A stretch of 64,000 bases of DNA from Paracoccaceae bacterium (GTDB taxonomy: Bacteria; Pseudomonadota; Alphaproteobacteria; Rhodobacterales; Rhodobacteraceae), in assembly GCA_011389685.1 (NCBI GenBank), contig JAABTV010000004.1, forward strand, positions 34,878-98,877, in the 5' to 3' direction. Shown here piece after piece: positions 9,528 through 19,754 of this stretch. The notes under the pieces were generated by a model. It searched no databases, had not been told where the DNA came from, and worked only from the letters and a program-made list of their open reading frames with translations. A program made the translations under genes and the position numbers. Position 1 is the stretch's first letter. The number at the start of each line of letters is the position of its first letter.

Positions 9528-9654
9528 CTCGTCACCGTCCCCTGCCCCCCCCGAAAAGCCGGGAGCGGGCAGAACATTCTTGTTTCTGCAGGACAAAGCT
9601 AACGCGTGTAGCGGTCAAGAAAAAGCATGAAAACCATACTTTTCCACCGGAGGA

Positions 9655-11106
9655 TCAGTCACGCCGCCCTTCAAGATGCTTGCGCAGTTTCGACGGCGCC
9701 TTCTTCTTGCGATCCTTATAGGGGTTGCGATCACCCTGGCCGCGCATGAACAGCCGGATCGGCGTGCCGGGCATATCAAAGTCGTCCCGCAACCCGTTGA
9801 CAAGATAGCGAGAATAACTTTCCGGCATCTTGTCGGGATAGCTGCACATCACCACGAATCCGGGCGGCCGGGTCTTGGCCTGGGTCATGTAGCGCAGCTT
9901 GATCCGTCGGCCCTGTGGCGCGGGCGGCGGGTGCGCCTCCACCATATCGCCCAACCACCGGTTGAGCACAGCGGTCGGCACCCGCCGGTTCCACACCTCA
10001 TGGGCTTTCATCACCGCCGCCTGCAACCGATCGAGGCCCCGCCCGGTCTTGGCCGACACCGTCACCAGCGGCGCCCCGCGCAACTGCGGCAAAAGTCGCT
10101 CGAACGCCTCTTTCAGATCGCGCAGTTTCTGTTGTTTTTCAGGCTCGACATCCCATTTGTTGATCGCCAGGACGACCGCGCGCCCCTCGCGCTCGGCCAG
10201 ATCGGCAATCCGCAGATCCTGCTGCTCGAACGGGATCTCGGCATCGAGCAGAACCACCACCACCTCGGCGAATTTCACCGCGCGCAAACCATCCGACACG
10301 CTCAGCTTTTCCAGCTTGTCCTGCACCTTGGCGCGTTTGCGCATGCCGGCCGTGTCGAACAACCGCACCGGCACGCCGTCCCAGTCGAGAGTGAGCGAAA
10401 TCGCATCCCGCGTGATCCCGGGCTCCGGCCCGGTCAGAAGGCGATCTTCGCCCAGTATCTTGTTGATAAGCGTGGATTTTCCCGCATTGGGCCGCCCCAC
10501 CACCGCGATTTGCAGGGGCTTGGCCCGGGTTGGCCGCCACGGGGTATCCTCGTCGCCGTCCTCGACCGGCACATCGGTCGCGGGCGCATCCTGCGCGGCG
10601 CGTTCGGCATAGGCATCGGAGAGCGGCGCCAGCATCGAATAAAGCTCGTTCAACCCCTCGCCATGCTCCGCCGAAAGCCGCACCGGCTCGCCCAGCCCCA
10701 GCGCATAGGCTTCGATCAACCCCGCATCCGCCGCCGACCCCTCGGCCTTGTTCGCGGCCAGGATCACATGCGCCGATTTCTTGCGCAGGATCTCGGCAAA
10801 CACCTCGTCGGTGGGCGTCACCCCGGTGCGCGCGTCGATCATGAACAGGCAGATATCGGCCATCTCGACCGCGCGCTCGGTCAGGCGCCGCATCCGCCCC
10901 TGGAGGCTCTCGTCGGTCGCCTCTTCGAGCCCCGCCGTGTCGATCACCGTAAAGCGCAGATCACCCAGCCGCGCCTCACCCTCGCGCAGGTCGCGCGTGA
11001 CGCCCGGCTGATCGTCGACCAGCGCAAGCCGGCGACCGACCAGCCTGTTGAACAGGGTGGATTTGCCCACATTGGGCCGTCCCACGATGGCGAGGGTAAA
11101 TGTCAT
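9655..11106 (-). CDS. der: Ribosome-assembly GTPase Der (EngA)
   Basis: 483 residues with tandem G domains. The first has GRPNVGKST at 9-17, DTAGLEE and NKAE; the second has GRPNAGKST near 208, DTAGMRK and NKWD. They are followed by the C-terminal KH-like domain, ending with [15 protein letters not shown]. The double-G-domain layout is unique to Der, which acts in 50S subunit maturation. Its neighbours bamB and a YfgM-like gene on the same strand match the conserved yfgM-bamB-der cluster. Confidence 0.97.
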   Translation of the reverse strand: MTFTLAIVGRPNVGKSTLFNRLVGRRLALVDDQPGVTRDLREGEARLGDLRFTVIDTAGLEEATDESLQGRMRRLTERAVEMADICLFMIDARTGVTPTDEVFAEILRKKSAHVILAANKAEGSAADAGLIEAYALGLGEPVRLSAEHGEGLNELYSMLAPLSDAYAERAAQDAPATDVPVEDGDEDTPWRPTRAKPLQIAVVGRPNAGKSTLINKILGEDRLLTGPEPGITRDAISLTLDWDGVPVRLFDTAGMRKRAKVQDKLEKLSVSDGLRAVKFAEVVVVLLDAEIPFEQQDLRIADLAEREGRAVVLAINKWDVEPEKQQKLRDLKEAFERLLPQLRGAPLVTVSAKTGRGLDRLQAAVMKAHEVWNRRVPTAVLNRWLGDMVEAHPPPAPQGRRIKLRYMTQAKTRPPGFVVMCSYPDKMPESYSRYLVNGLRDDFDMPGTPIRLFMRGQGDRNPYKDRKKKAPSKLRKHLEGRRD

Positions 11107-11153
11107 CTCATGGCTCCGGGCGTATCAGACCGCCCCGATACATCACCAAAGGC

Positions 11154-12533
11154 TCAACGGAAAGCGTAAAGCGCGCCCATGGCCGAGACCACATACATCA
11201 CGCCGCCCGCAAAGACCGGGTTTGTGGTGGCCCCGCCGGGAATTTCGAAGGTGCCGGTCAATTCCCCTGAAACCGGGTCAAAGGCGCGGATCAGCCCGTC
11301 ATTGCTGGCCACGATCAACCGCCCGCCCGCGATCACCGGCCCGTAATGGGCGAAAACTTCCTTCTGGCGCCGTGGTCGGTCCTTGACGAACAGCGGCAGT
11401 TTCGTGCCCCAGATGCGGCTGCCATCCTCGGCATCGAGCCGGACCAGCTCGTTCTGATCCGAGACCAGAAACAGCGATCCACCCGCCACCCAGACCGGGT
11501 TGAGCGGTCCCTCTTCGGCGGTCCACAGACGCTCGCCCGTGCCCGCGTTGAGCGCGACCAGCCGCCCGCCATGCGTGCCCACATAGGCCGTGCTGCCCGA
11601 CAGCACCGGATCGCCGGTGATATCCGTCACCTTCGCCCGGCTGAACCCGTCGCGATGCCCCGAGATGACCGAGTTCCATAGCCGCAACCCGCCACCGCGG
11701 AACGCGGCCTGAACCTCGCCCGAGCCAAAGGCGAAAATCGCCACCTGGTCGTTCAGCGCCGGGGCCGGTCCGCCCAGGACATTGTGCACGCTGGGCGTCG
11801 ATTCGAACTGCCAGCGAATACGCCCGTTTTCCGTATTGATCGCCCAGGCTGTGCGATCCCCGGCGACAAGGTAGACCGTGTCGCCCATCACCGTCGGCGT
11901 GCCCGAGCCGGTGGCTTCGAGTTTTTGCTGCCAGATCTGCTTTCCGGTCGCGGCATCAAGCGCGGTCATCAACCCGAACCCGGAGGAGACGAAGAGCGTG
12001 CCATCGGCAAAGGCCAGCCCGCCGCCGGTGGCATCGCGGGCCCGATCGCGCGGCGGGACAAGATCGGTTGACCAGACAGTTTCGCCGCTGGTGTTTGTGG
12101 CGGTCACACGAGCCTCGGAATCGAGGGTGAAAACGCGCCCACCCGCAACCACCGGATCGGCCGTGATACGGTTGCGCCGCGCGTCGCCCGCGCCGATATC
12201 GTTGCTCCACAGCAGCTCCATCGCGCCCCCAAAGGCCGGGTGGGCGATCCGTGTCGCCGGGCTGCCATGGCGCTGTGTCCAGGCGGTATTGGCAACAGTC
12301 GCCGGCAGGCTCACCGGAAGTTCGCGGTTCTCGGGCACCTCCTGCGCAGCCAGCGCCGCCTCGTCCTCACTCAGGATAGAGCGCAGGTTTTCGCGTTCTC
12401 CCGGCAGGATGATCTGGCGTTCGGCACAGGCGCTCAGTCCGACCAGACCGGCAAGCCCTAGGACCCATCCGAATCTTCCGATCAACCGCACCCGCATCGC
12501 TGCCCGTCCTGCCCGTGTCTCAGCCCAGATCAT
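11154..12533 (-). CDS. bamB: Outer membrane assembly lipoprotein BamB
   Basis: 459 residues. A signal region ends in the lipobox LSAC (about residue 36), so the mature protein is lipid-anchored. The rest is a PQQ-type beta-propeller with repeated Trp-Ala-like blades (for example AATGKQIWQQK, NAGTGERLWTAEEG, DAEDGSRIWGTK). BamB supports insertion of beta-barrel proteins by BamA. The start at 12533 has AGGTGAGG just upstream; a second ATG at 12497 would also leave a usable signal peptide. It lies between the YfgM-like gene (41 nt) and der (47 nt) in one operon. Confidence 0.92.
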   Translation of the reverse strand: MIWAETRAGRAAMRVRLIGRFGWVLGLAGLVGLSACAERQIILPGERENLRSILSEDEAALAAQEVPENRELPVSLPATVANTAWTQRHGSPATRIAHPAFGGAMELLWSNDIGAGDARRNRITADPVVAGGRVFTLDSEARVTATNTSGETVWSTDLVPPRDRARDATGGGLAFADGTLFVSSGFGLMTALDAATGKQIWQQKLEATGSGTPTVMGDTVYLVAGDRTAWAINTENGRIRWQFESTPSVHNVLGGPAPALNDQVAIFAFGSGEVQAAFRGGGLRLWNSVISGHRDGFSRAKVTDITGDPVLSGSTAYVGTHGGRLVALNAGTGERLWTAEEGPLNPVWVAGGSLFLVSDQNELVRLDAEDGSRIWGTKLPLFVKDRPRRQKEVFAHYGPVIAGGRLIVASNDGLIRAFDPVSGELTGTFEIPGGATTNPVFAGGVMYVVSAMGALYAFR

Positions 12534-12574
12534 GGCCTCACCTACCTTGTCATTCCGGCCCAGCCAATCCGGCG

Positions 12575-13270
12575 TTACCCGCCATTCGTGGCCGTCACCG
12601 CACCGTTCGCGCCGCCGCGCGTTCCCGGTTCGCCGCCCAGTGCCACAATCAACTGAGATGCCCGCCGACGCAAGCCCGCCGTTGCGCCCTCGTCCTGTGC
12701 AATCGCCTGCAACCGTTCGATCGCAGAGGCTGTCTTGCCGGTCTCCATGTCGATCAGCGCCAGTTGCTCCTCGGCCAGAAGCCGCAATTGCGATCCTGGC
12801 CCGATCAGGGACGCATAGCCTTCGCGGCGCTCCTCGGGCGACAGGCTGTCGGCCTGCACCGCCAGTAGCTTGAACAGGGCAACCTGACGATAAACCAAGG
12901 GCAGGTCCGAGCGTTCCGATACCGCCTTCAGTTCTGCAATCGCGGCATCATGCTCTCCAGCCTCGATAAGCTGCCCCCCCGCCAGAAGCGAGACGACGGC
13001 TTGTGCGCCCGCCGTCTCGGGGTTGACGTCTACCAGTTCCCGCGCCCGGGTTTCGGAATCGTCGGCGCGCAGCGCCGCGATCATCGCATCGCCGGTTTCC
13101 TGGGCCGCGCGCTCGGCCTGCGCCTTTCGCCATTCGTTCCATGCCGCGCCGCCCACCAGCAAGACAACGGCCAGAACCGCGATCCACCCATAGCGCCGCA
13201 TCAGCGCGAACAGGCGGTCGCGCCGGACCTCCTCGGTGACTTCCTCGATAAAACTGTCGGTCTCGCTCAC
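12575..13270 (-). CDS. YfgM-like membrane-anchored tetratricopeptide protein
   Basis: 231 residues starting with GTG (SETDSFIEEVTEEVRRDR), preceded by AAGAAGGAA about 7 nt upstream. The cytoplasmic N-terminus, one membrane helix (about residues 24-43) and a periplasmic helical repeat region match the YfgM/DUF2659-type ancillary SecYEG subunit, which helps pass exported proteins to periplasmic chaperones. It is the first gene of the bamB-der cluster, consistent with a role in envelope protein export. Confidence 0.82.
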   Translation of the reverse strand: MSETDSFIEEVTEEVRRDRLFALMRRYGWIAVLAVVLLVGGAAWNEWRKAQAERAAQETGDAMIAALRADDSETRARELVDVNPETAGAQAVVSLLAGGQLIEAGEHDAAIAELKAVSERSDLPLVYRQVALFKLLAVQADSLSPEERREGYASLIGPGSQLRLLAEEQLALIDMETGKTASAIERLQAIAQDEGATAGLRRRASQLIVALGGEPGTRGGANGAVTATNGG

Positions 13271-13528
13271 GCATCCGTTCCTTCTTGTTCCGCCCCTCTT
13301 AGCGCAGCACCCGCGCCCTGCCAAGGGCCACGCCGGCCGCGTCGGAATCACAAGCAAACCCGGGCGATGCTTGCAGTCATTCGCGGGACCAATTAACTGG
13401 CAGATTGAATCGGTCCAGCCGCCACCACGGTGCTCCCAGAGATTTCGACGCTTGCAAACCGATCCATGACACCTAAGTCAACCAACGGGTCAAAGCCCAC
13501 CCGGCGAAAAGCGCGAAAGACGAGTGAA

Positions 13529-14803
13529 ATGCGAATAGTCCCGCTTCTGACCGCCTGTCTCGTAACCGCGTTTCTTTATCTGCTGATCATTGAACGCGAT
13601 GTGCTTTTTTCCTTGGCGCGGGGCGAGGACGTTACCGCACCACCGACCGAGGCCGCGTCACCCGCGAGCCAGCAGCCGGAGGAGCCCGATTCCGTCGGCG
13701 TGGTCGCCATGCACTCCGAGGCCCGGGTGATCGACAGCAACGTCATTCTGCGCGGCCAGACCGAAGCCGCCCGACAGGTCGAGGTGCGCGCCGAAATCTC
13801 GGGCCTCGTGATTTCCGAACCGCTGCGCAAGGGCGCTTTCGTCGAGGCCGGTGAATTGCTCTGCCGCCTTGACCCCGGGACCCGTGCGGCATCGCTGGCC
13901 GAGGCGCGGGCGCGGCTCGAAGAGGCCCGCGCCCGAAAACCCGAGGCCGAAGCCCGCATTCCCTCAGCCGAGGCCCAGCTCGAAACCGCCAAGGCGCAGC
14001 TCGAAGAGGCCCGCATCAACGACAACGCCGCACGCAAGCTCTCCGAGGGCGGCTTTGCCTCCGAATCGCGTGTCGCCGCCGCACGGGCCGCGATCCGCGG
14101 CGCCGAGGCCGCGGTCAAATCCGCCGAGGCCGGGGTCAAGACCGCGCAATCGGGCCTGAAGACGGTGGCCGCGGGCATCCAGTCGGCCGAAGCCGCCGTG
14201 GCAACCGCAGAAAAGGAGATGTCGCGGCTCGAAATTCACGCACCGTTCGCGGGCCTGCTCGAATCCGACACCGCTGAACTGGGGTCTTTGATCTCGCCCG
14301 GCGGGCTGTGCGGCACCGTGATCCAGCTTGACCCGATCCGCATCGTCGGCTTCGTGTCCGAGACCCAGATCGACCGTGTCGAGACCGGCGCTCCCGCTGG
14401 TGCCCGGCTGGCCGACGGGCGCGAGGTGACGGGCCGCGTGACATTCCTGTCGCGCGCCGCCGATCCGCTGACCCGCACCTTCCGGGTCGAGCTTCAGGTG
14501 CCCAATCCCGATCTCTCCATTCGCGACGGCCAGACCGCCGAGATCGCCATCGCCTCGGACGGGGCATCGGCGCATCTCGTTCCACAGTCCGCTCTCACCC
14601 TCAGTGATGACGGGAAACTCGGGGTGCGCATCGTCGACGACGAGAACCAGGCCCTGTTCCGCCCCGTGACCCTCCTGCGCGACACCGCAGACGGCATCTG
14701 GATCACCGGGCTCGATAAGCGTGCCGACGTGATCGTGATCGGACAGGAATACGTGGTCGACGGTGTGCCGGTGCGGCCCAGCTACAAGGATCCGGCGCAA
14801 TGA
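13529..14803 (+). CDS. RND efflux periplasmic adaptor (membrane fusion protein)
   Basis: 424 residues. An N-terminal anchor helix (MRIVPLLTACLVTAFLYLLII) is followed by a lipoyl half (VRAEISGLVISEPLRKGAFVEAGELLCRLDP), a long Ala/Glu-rich alpha-helical hairpin at about residues 105-220 that is clearly coiled-coil, the second lipoyl half (EIHAPFAGLLE) and a beta-barrel domain. It bridges the inner-membrane pump to an outer-membrane channel. The start is uncertain: an ATG at 13466 would add 21 basic residues. It overlaps the pump gene by ATGA, so translation is coupled. Confidence 0.9.
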   Translation: MRIVPLLTACLVTAFLYLLIIERDVLFSLARGEDVTAPPTEAASPASQQPEEPDSVGVVAMHSEARVIDSNVILRGQTEAARQVEVRAEISGLVISEPLRKGAFVEAGELLCRLDPGTRAASLAEARARLEEARARKPEAEARIPSAEAQLETAKAQLEEARINDNAARKLSEGGFASESRVAAARAAIRGAEAAVKSAEAGVKTAQSGLKTVAAGIQSAEAAVATAEKEMSRLEIHAPFAGLLESDTAELGSLISPGGLCGTVIQLDPIRIVGFVSETQIDRVETGAPAGARLADGREVTGRVTFLSRAADPLTRTFRVELQVPNPDLSIRDGQTAEIAIASDGASAHLVPQSALTLSDDGKLGVRIVDDENQALFRPVTLLRDTADGIWITGLDKRADVIVIGQEYVVDGVPVRPSYKDPAQ

Positions 14804-17800
14804 CCGGCATCGTCGACTGGGCCACCAACCGCGCCCGCATGGTTCTTGCGTTCATCTTGCTCTCGCTTCTGGCGGGCGGCTATTCCTACTTCCAGCTCCC
14901 CAAGGAGGGCGAGCCCGATATCCAGATCCCCGGCCTCTTCGTTTCGGTCCCCTTCCCCGGCATCTCGGCCTCCGACAGCGAAACGCTGCTCGTCAAGGTG
15001 ATGGAAACCGAACTGGCCGATCTCGACGGGCTCAAGACAATGACCTCAACCGCGGCCGAGAACTATGCCGGGGTGTTTCTGGAATTCGAATTCGGCTGGA
15101 ACAAGAGCGCGACCATGGCCGATGTCCGCGAGGCGATGAACACGGCCGAGGGCCAGTTTCCGCAAGGTTTCGAGAAATACTCGATCAACGAGATCAACTT
15201 CTCTGAATTCCCGGTGCTCATCATCAACCTCACCGGGGCGGTGCCCGAACGCACGATGAACCGTATCGCCAAGGACCTGCAAGACCGGATCGAGGCGCTC
15301 GATTCCGTGCTCGAAGCGGGCATCGCGGGCAACCGCGACGAAATGCTCGAAGTCGTCATCGACCCGCTCAAGCTCGAATCCTACAACGTCACCGCGGGCG
15401 AGCTGATCTCGGTCGTTCAGAACAACAACCAGCTGATCGCCGCCGGCGAGGTGGAAACCGCCAACGGCGCCTTCTCGGTCAAGATCCCGTCAAGCTTTGA
15501 CGAGCCGCAGGACGTCTATTCCCTGCCGGTCAAGACCAATGGCGACCGGGTGGTGACGCTGGGCGACCTGGCCGACATTCGCCTGACCTTCGAAGACCGA
15601 CGCTCGACCGCGCGGTTCAACGGTGAGAACACCGTTGCGCTCCAGGTGGTCAAGCGCAAGGGATTCAACCTTCTCGACATGGCCGACACGGTCAAGGCCA
15701 CCGTTCAAAGCGCCAGCGACGACTGGCCCCCCGAGATGCGCGCCGCCGTGCAGGTCGGCACATCGAACGACCAGTCCCGCGTGGTGGGCTCGATGATCAG
15801 CCAGCTCGAAGGCTCGGTGCTGACCGCCATCGCGCTGGTGATGATCGTCGTGCTCGGGGCACTGGGGGTGCGTCCCGCGCTGCTCGTGGGGTTTGCCATC
15901 CCGACCTCCTTCCTTCTCTGTTTCGCCTTTCTCGCCCTGATGGGTGTGCCCGTCTCCAACATCGTGATGTTCGGGCTGATCCTCGCCGTGGGCATGCTGG
16001 TCGACAGTGCCATCGTGGTGGTCGAATATGCCGACAAGCGGATTCAGGCCGGCACCGGACCGATGCATGCCTATGTCGAGGCCGCCAAGCGCATGTTCTG
16101 GCCGGTGATCTCGTCGACCGCCACGACGCTTTGCGCCTTTCTGCCAATGCTGTTCTGGCCCGGCGTTCCGGGGCAGTTCATGGGGATGCTGCCGGTCACG
16201 CTCATTTTCGTTCTCTCGGCCTCGCTCATCGTGGCGCTGGTCTACCTGCCGGTCATGGGCGGGGTGACGGGGCGCGTGACCCGTCGTTTCACCCGTAGCG
16301 CCGAGTGGCTGCGCGCGCGCCTTCCCTGGACGGTGCGCGCGGCCCTCGTCCCGCCCGCGCTTGGTCTCATCTTCGTCGGCATAATGCAGGTCCTCAACCC
16401 CGATTACCTCTTTCTCCCGCTCACCAGCGCGGCAAACCCGTTGACCGGTTTCGTGGCCTATTTGCCCGGCATTGTCCTCTTCCTTCTCGGGGCGATGGCG
16501 AGTTCGATCACCCTCAGCGCAGCGAAAATCCCCCGCCGCGCTCCGCCCGTCGCCGGGCGCCGTCGCCGCACCGCGTTCGGCTTGTTCATCAAGCTTCTGA
16601 CCGGCAACCCGATCATGCCGATCGTGACAATCGCAGCGGTGGTCTTCGTGGTGGTCAATGTCTTTATCTATTACGGCGAGAACAATAACGGCACCGAATT
16701 CTTCGTCGATAGCGAACCCGAACAAGGCATCGTTTATGTGCGCGCCCGCGGCAACCTCTCGATCACCCAGAAGGACGCACTGGTGAAGCAGGCCGAAAAG
16801 GTCGTGCTGGCGCATCCGGGTGTCGACAACGCCTTTGCCTTCGCCGGTGAGGGGGGGCTCAACAACAACACCGGCGGCGCACAACCGCCCAAGGATACCA
16901 TCGGCCAGGTCCAGTTCGAGACCATCCCCTGGGAGGACCGCACCGACCGCCCCGAGCTTGACGGCGACATCGTGATCGCCGAGTTGACCGAAGCGCTCGA
17001 ACAGATCCCCGGCATCAAGGTCGAGATTCTCGCACAAGCGCGCGGCCCCGCCTCGGCCAAGCCGGTCCATCTGCGCCTCAAGGGCGACGATTGGGAAAAC
17101 CTCATCGCGGCCACTGAAGCCGCCCGCGCCCGGTTCGAGGCAACCCCCGCGCTCGAACTGATCGAGGATACGCTGCCCCTGCCCGGCATCGACTGGCAGA
17201 TCGACGTCAATGTCGAACAGGCCGGTCGCTATGGCGCCGATGTGGCCACCGTGGGCGGCATGGTCCAGCTTGTCACGCGCGGCCTGCTGCTCGACACCAT
17301 GCGGGTCGAAAGCTCGGACGAAGAGATCGAGATCCGCGTCCGCCTCCCCGAGGGAGATCGCGTGCTGTCCACGCTCGACTCGCTCAAGGTCCGCACCGCC
17401 GAGGGGCTGATCCCGCTGTCGAATTTCATCACCCGCAAACCCGTCGCCAAACTGGCCGAGATCAACCGCACCGACCAGACCCGCTATTTCGACGTCAAGG
17501 CCGGGGTCCAGTCCGGCTTGCAGAAGCTGGTTTTCCAAGGCGACACCCGGCCCGATCCCACTGGCACGATTTCGGATCTTGTGGGCGATGAGGGCGGGAA
17601 TCGCGCTGTCGTGGGTGCCCGAACGCTTGGCCTGTCGGACAGCGCGGCACTCGGCATGCGCTCGGATGCAATTGCGATCCTGCGTCCGAACACCGATGGC
17701 GCGCTACGCAGCGCCAACGGAACCGCCCACGCCGTCGAGGAAGGCAGCGCATCCTATTCGGACGCGCAGTTGCAGACCCTGATTGACGAGGGCGCGGCAA

Positions 17801-18786
17801 AACTGGTGCCCATAACCGCCAACGAACGCATCGCCGACCTGACCGAATGGCTCGAAACCGATCCCCTGCCGGGCAGCATCGAATGGGAATGGACCGGTGA
17901 CCAGGACGATCAGGCCGAAAGCCAGACCTTCCTGATGACCGCCTTCGCGGGCGCGCTGGCATTGATGTTCATCATCCTGCTGGCGCAGTTCAACAGTTTC
18001 TACAACGCGGTGCTGGTCCTGCTCGCCGTGGTTCTGTCGACCACCGGGGTGCTGATCGGCATGCTTGTCATGGACCAGGCCTTTTCCATCATCATGACCG
18101 GCGTCGGCATCGTAGCGCTAGCGGGCATCGTGGTGAACAACAACATCGTGCTGATCGACACCTATCAAGAATACGCCGGCTACATGCCCCGGGGCGAGGC
18201 GATCATCCGCACTGCCGAAGACCGCATCCGCCCGGTGATCCTGACCACGATCACAACCATGGCCGGTCTCACACCAATGATGTTCGGGCTCAGCCTCGAT
18301 TTCTGGAACGGCGGTTACACGATCGACAGCCCCACCGCGCTGTGGTGGAAGCAACTGGCCACCGCGGTGGTCTTCGGCCTGGGCGTGGCCACCATGCTCA
18401 CGCTGGTTTTCACGCCCTCGATGCTGGCGCTCAGGGTCTGGGTTTCGACCTATGCCGGCTGGACCGCCCGCGCGCTTGCCGCGCTCAGCCTCGGCCGGGC
18501 CAGCCGCGCGGCACAGGATTTCGCCCTGCGCCGCGCCGCCAGCCGTACGCGGGTTCCCGAACTGCTCTGGTCCACCGGGATCGCCACCGACACGACGGAA
18601 TTCGAGGAGGCCGATGACGGCACAATCGACCCCACCGCCGACGAAATGCAATCCGTCTTCGCCCGCCTCGGCAAGCTGCAATCGACCTCAGATACTGAAA
18701 GGAACAGCACCTCGAAGGACAACGAAACCGACGAGACCACGAACAAGATCGACAAGGGCAACGACACAATGCGCGCCGCGGAGTGA
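14800..18786 (+). CDS. RND family efflux pump, inner-membrane transporter
   Basis: 1328 residues, AcrB/HAE-1-like: proton-driven export in partnership with the upstream adaptor. Helix 1 is at residues 9-28, the first porter domain at 40-330, and helices 2-6 include the helix-4 GMLVDSAIVVVE motif with its Asp. The second porter domain runs from about 640 to 1040 and helices 8-12 follow (GIVALAGIVVNNNIVLID). It is about 280 residues longer than AcrB. The extra length comes from a segment with added hydrophobic stretches near 490-600, a segment near 930-1010 inside the second porter domain, and a polar tail of about 35 residues rich in Asn, Thr and Asp. Drug or lipid substrate unknown. Confidence 0.92.
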   Translation: MTGIVDWATNRARMVLAFILLSLLAGGYSYFQLPKEGEPDIQIPGLFVSVPFPGISASDSETLLVKVMETELADLDGLKTMTSTAAENYAGVFLEFEFGWNKSATMADVREAMNTAEGQFPQGFEKYSINEINFSEFPVLIINLTGAVPERTMNRIAKDLQDRIEALDSVLEAGIAGNRDEMLEVVIDPLKLESYNVTAGELISVVQNNNQLIAAGEVETANGAFSVKIPSSFDEPQDVYSLPVKTNGDRVVTLGDLADIRLTFEDRRSTARFNGENTVALQVVKRKGFNLLDMADTVKATVQSASDDWPPEMRAAVQVGTSNDQSRVVGSMISQLEGSVLTAIALVMIVVLGALGVRPALLVGFAIPTSFLLCFAFLALMGVPVSNIVMFGLILAVGMLVDSAIVVVEYADKRIQAGTGPMHAYVEAAKRMFWPVISSTATTLCAFLPMLFWPGVPGQFMGMLPVTLIFVLSASLIVALVYLPVMGGVTGRVTRRFTRSAEWLRARLPWTVRAALVPPALGLIFVGIMQVLNPDYLFLPLTSAANPLTGFVAYLPGIVLFLLGAMASSITLSAAKIPRRAPPVAGRRRRTAFGLFIKLLTGNPIMPIVTIAAVVFVVVNVFIYYGENNNGTEFFVDSEPEQGIVYVRARGNLSITQKDALVKQAEKVVLAHPGVDNAFAFAGEGGLNNNTGGAQPPKDTIGQVQFETIPWEDRTDRPELDGDIVIAELTEALEQIPGIKVEILAQARGPASAKPVHLRLKGDDWENLIAATEAARARFEATPALELIEDTLPLPGIDWQIDVNVEQAGRYGADVATVGGMVQLVTRGLLLDTMRVESSDEEIEIRVRLPEGDRVLSTLDSLKVRTAEGLIPLSNFITRKPVAKLAEINRTDQTRYFDVKAGVQSGLQKLVFQGDTRPDPTGTISDLVGDEGGNRAVVGARTLGLSDSAALGMRSDAIAILRPNTDGALRSANGTAHAVEEGSASYSDAQLQTLIDEGAAKLVPITANERIADLTEWLETDPLPGSIEWEWTGDQDDQAESQTFLMTAFAGALALMFIILLAQFNSFYNAVLVLLAVVLSTTGVLIGMLVMDQAFSIIMTGVGIVALAGIVVNNNIVLIDTYQEYAGYMPRGEAIIRTAEDRIRPVILTTITTMAGLTPMMFGLSLDFWNGGYTIDSPTALWWKQLATAVVFGLGVATMLTLVFTPSMLALRVWVSTYAGWTARALAALSLGRASRAAQDFALRRAASRTRVPELLWSTGIATDTTEFEEADDGTIDPTADEMQSVFARLGKLQSTSDTERNSTSKDNETDETTNKIDKGNDTMRAAE

Positions 18787-18863
18787 CGGGCGCGGATCCG
18801 CTTGCACCCTTGCCCCAAGCCTGCCAGCCTGCCTGCAACGAGTCTGACAGACAGGAAAACAGC

Positions 18864-19691
18864 ATGCGCGTCCAACGTCTCACCGGTCTTTTCGGTGCCG
18901 AGATTCTCGGCGCAGACATCCGCGACCCGGCACAGTTCGACGCGATCCGCGACGCCTTTGTCGAACATTCCGTCATCACCCTGCGCGATCAACATATCTC
19001 GCCCGACGATCACCTTGCCTTCGCGCGGCGCTTCGGCGCGATCAACGTCAATCGCTTTTTCACACCGCTCGACACCCATCCCGAGATCGCACTCGTGGTC
19101 AAAGAGGCCGACCAGACCGGGGCTGTGGGCGAGGCATGGCACACCGACCACGCCTATGACGCGGAACCGGCCCTGGGTTCGATCCTGCATGGCATCGACA
19201 TCCCGCCACATGGCGGCGATACCGTGTTCTGCTCGACCGTCGCAGCCCATGACGCGCTCTCGGATCGGTTCAAGCGGATGCTGGAGGGCTTGCACGCCTG
19301 GCACAGCTCGCGCCATGTCTTCGGCACCGAGAACCGAGAGGCCGACAGCAGCCGCACGGGCCGCATCGGCAATGCCCATCTCGCCACGCAGGACGTGCTG
19401 CACCCGGTGGTGATCCGGCATCCCCTTTCGGGCCGCCGGTCGCTCTTCGTGAACCCGCAATTCACCACGCGGATCGACGGGCTCTCGGAGATCGAGTCGC
19501 GCCACATCCTCGCCGCACTGTTCGAGCATTGCCAGAAGCCCGAGTTCCAGGCCCGTGTGCGCTGGCAACCCGGCGATGTCACCATGTGGGATAACCGTGC
19601 AACCTGGCACAAGGCCATCAACGACTACCACGGCTTCCGCCGTGAGATGCACCGCATCACTGTCGAGGGCTGCCCGCTCGAACCGGCCTGA
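18864..19691 (+). CDS. TauD/TfdA-family Fe(II)/2-oxoglutarate dioxygenase
   Basis: 275 residues from the ATG at 18864, which has GACAGGAAAAC upstream; the longer frame overlaps the pump gene. The facial triad is visible: HTD in AWHTDHAYDAEP near residue 93, and the distal His in WDNRATWHKAINDYHG near residue 250, followed by the 2-oxoglutarate-binding Arg in RREMHRITV. Relatives hydroxylate taurine, alkyl sulfonates, aryloxy acids or carnitine precursors; the substrate here is not predictable. It starts 77 nt after the RND gene, so co-transcription is possible but a shared function is not implied. Confidence 0.88.
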   Translation: MRVQRLTGLFGAEILGADIRDPAQFDAIRDAFVEHSVITLRDQHISPDDHLAFARRFGAINVNRFFTPLDTHPEIALVVKEADQTGAVGEAWHTDHAYDAEPALGSILHGIDIPPHGGDTVFCSTVAAHDALSDRFKRMLEGLHAWHSSRHVFGTENREADSSRTGRIGNAHLATQDVLHPVVIRHPLSGRRSLFVNPQFTTRIDGLSEIESRHILAALFEHCQKPEFQARVRWQPGDVTMWDNRATWHKAINDYHGFRREMHRITVEGCPLEPA

Positions 19692-19754
19692 CCACCAGCC
19701 ACTGAAACCCGCGCCCGGATCACCGGGCCATGACGCATGCATGCCCAACGAAGG

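Noticed and set aside
15490..17538. Open frame of 682 codons on the minus strand
   Set aside because: Antisense to the RND pump; His/Asp/Glu-rich composition typical of a frame mirror, no domain recognised.
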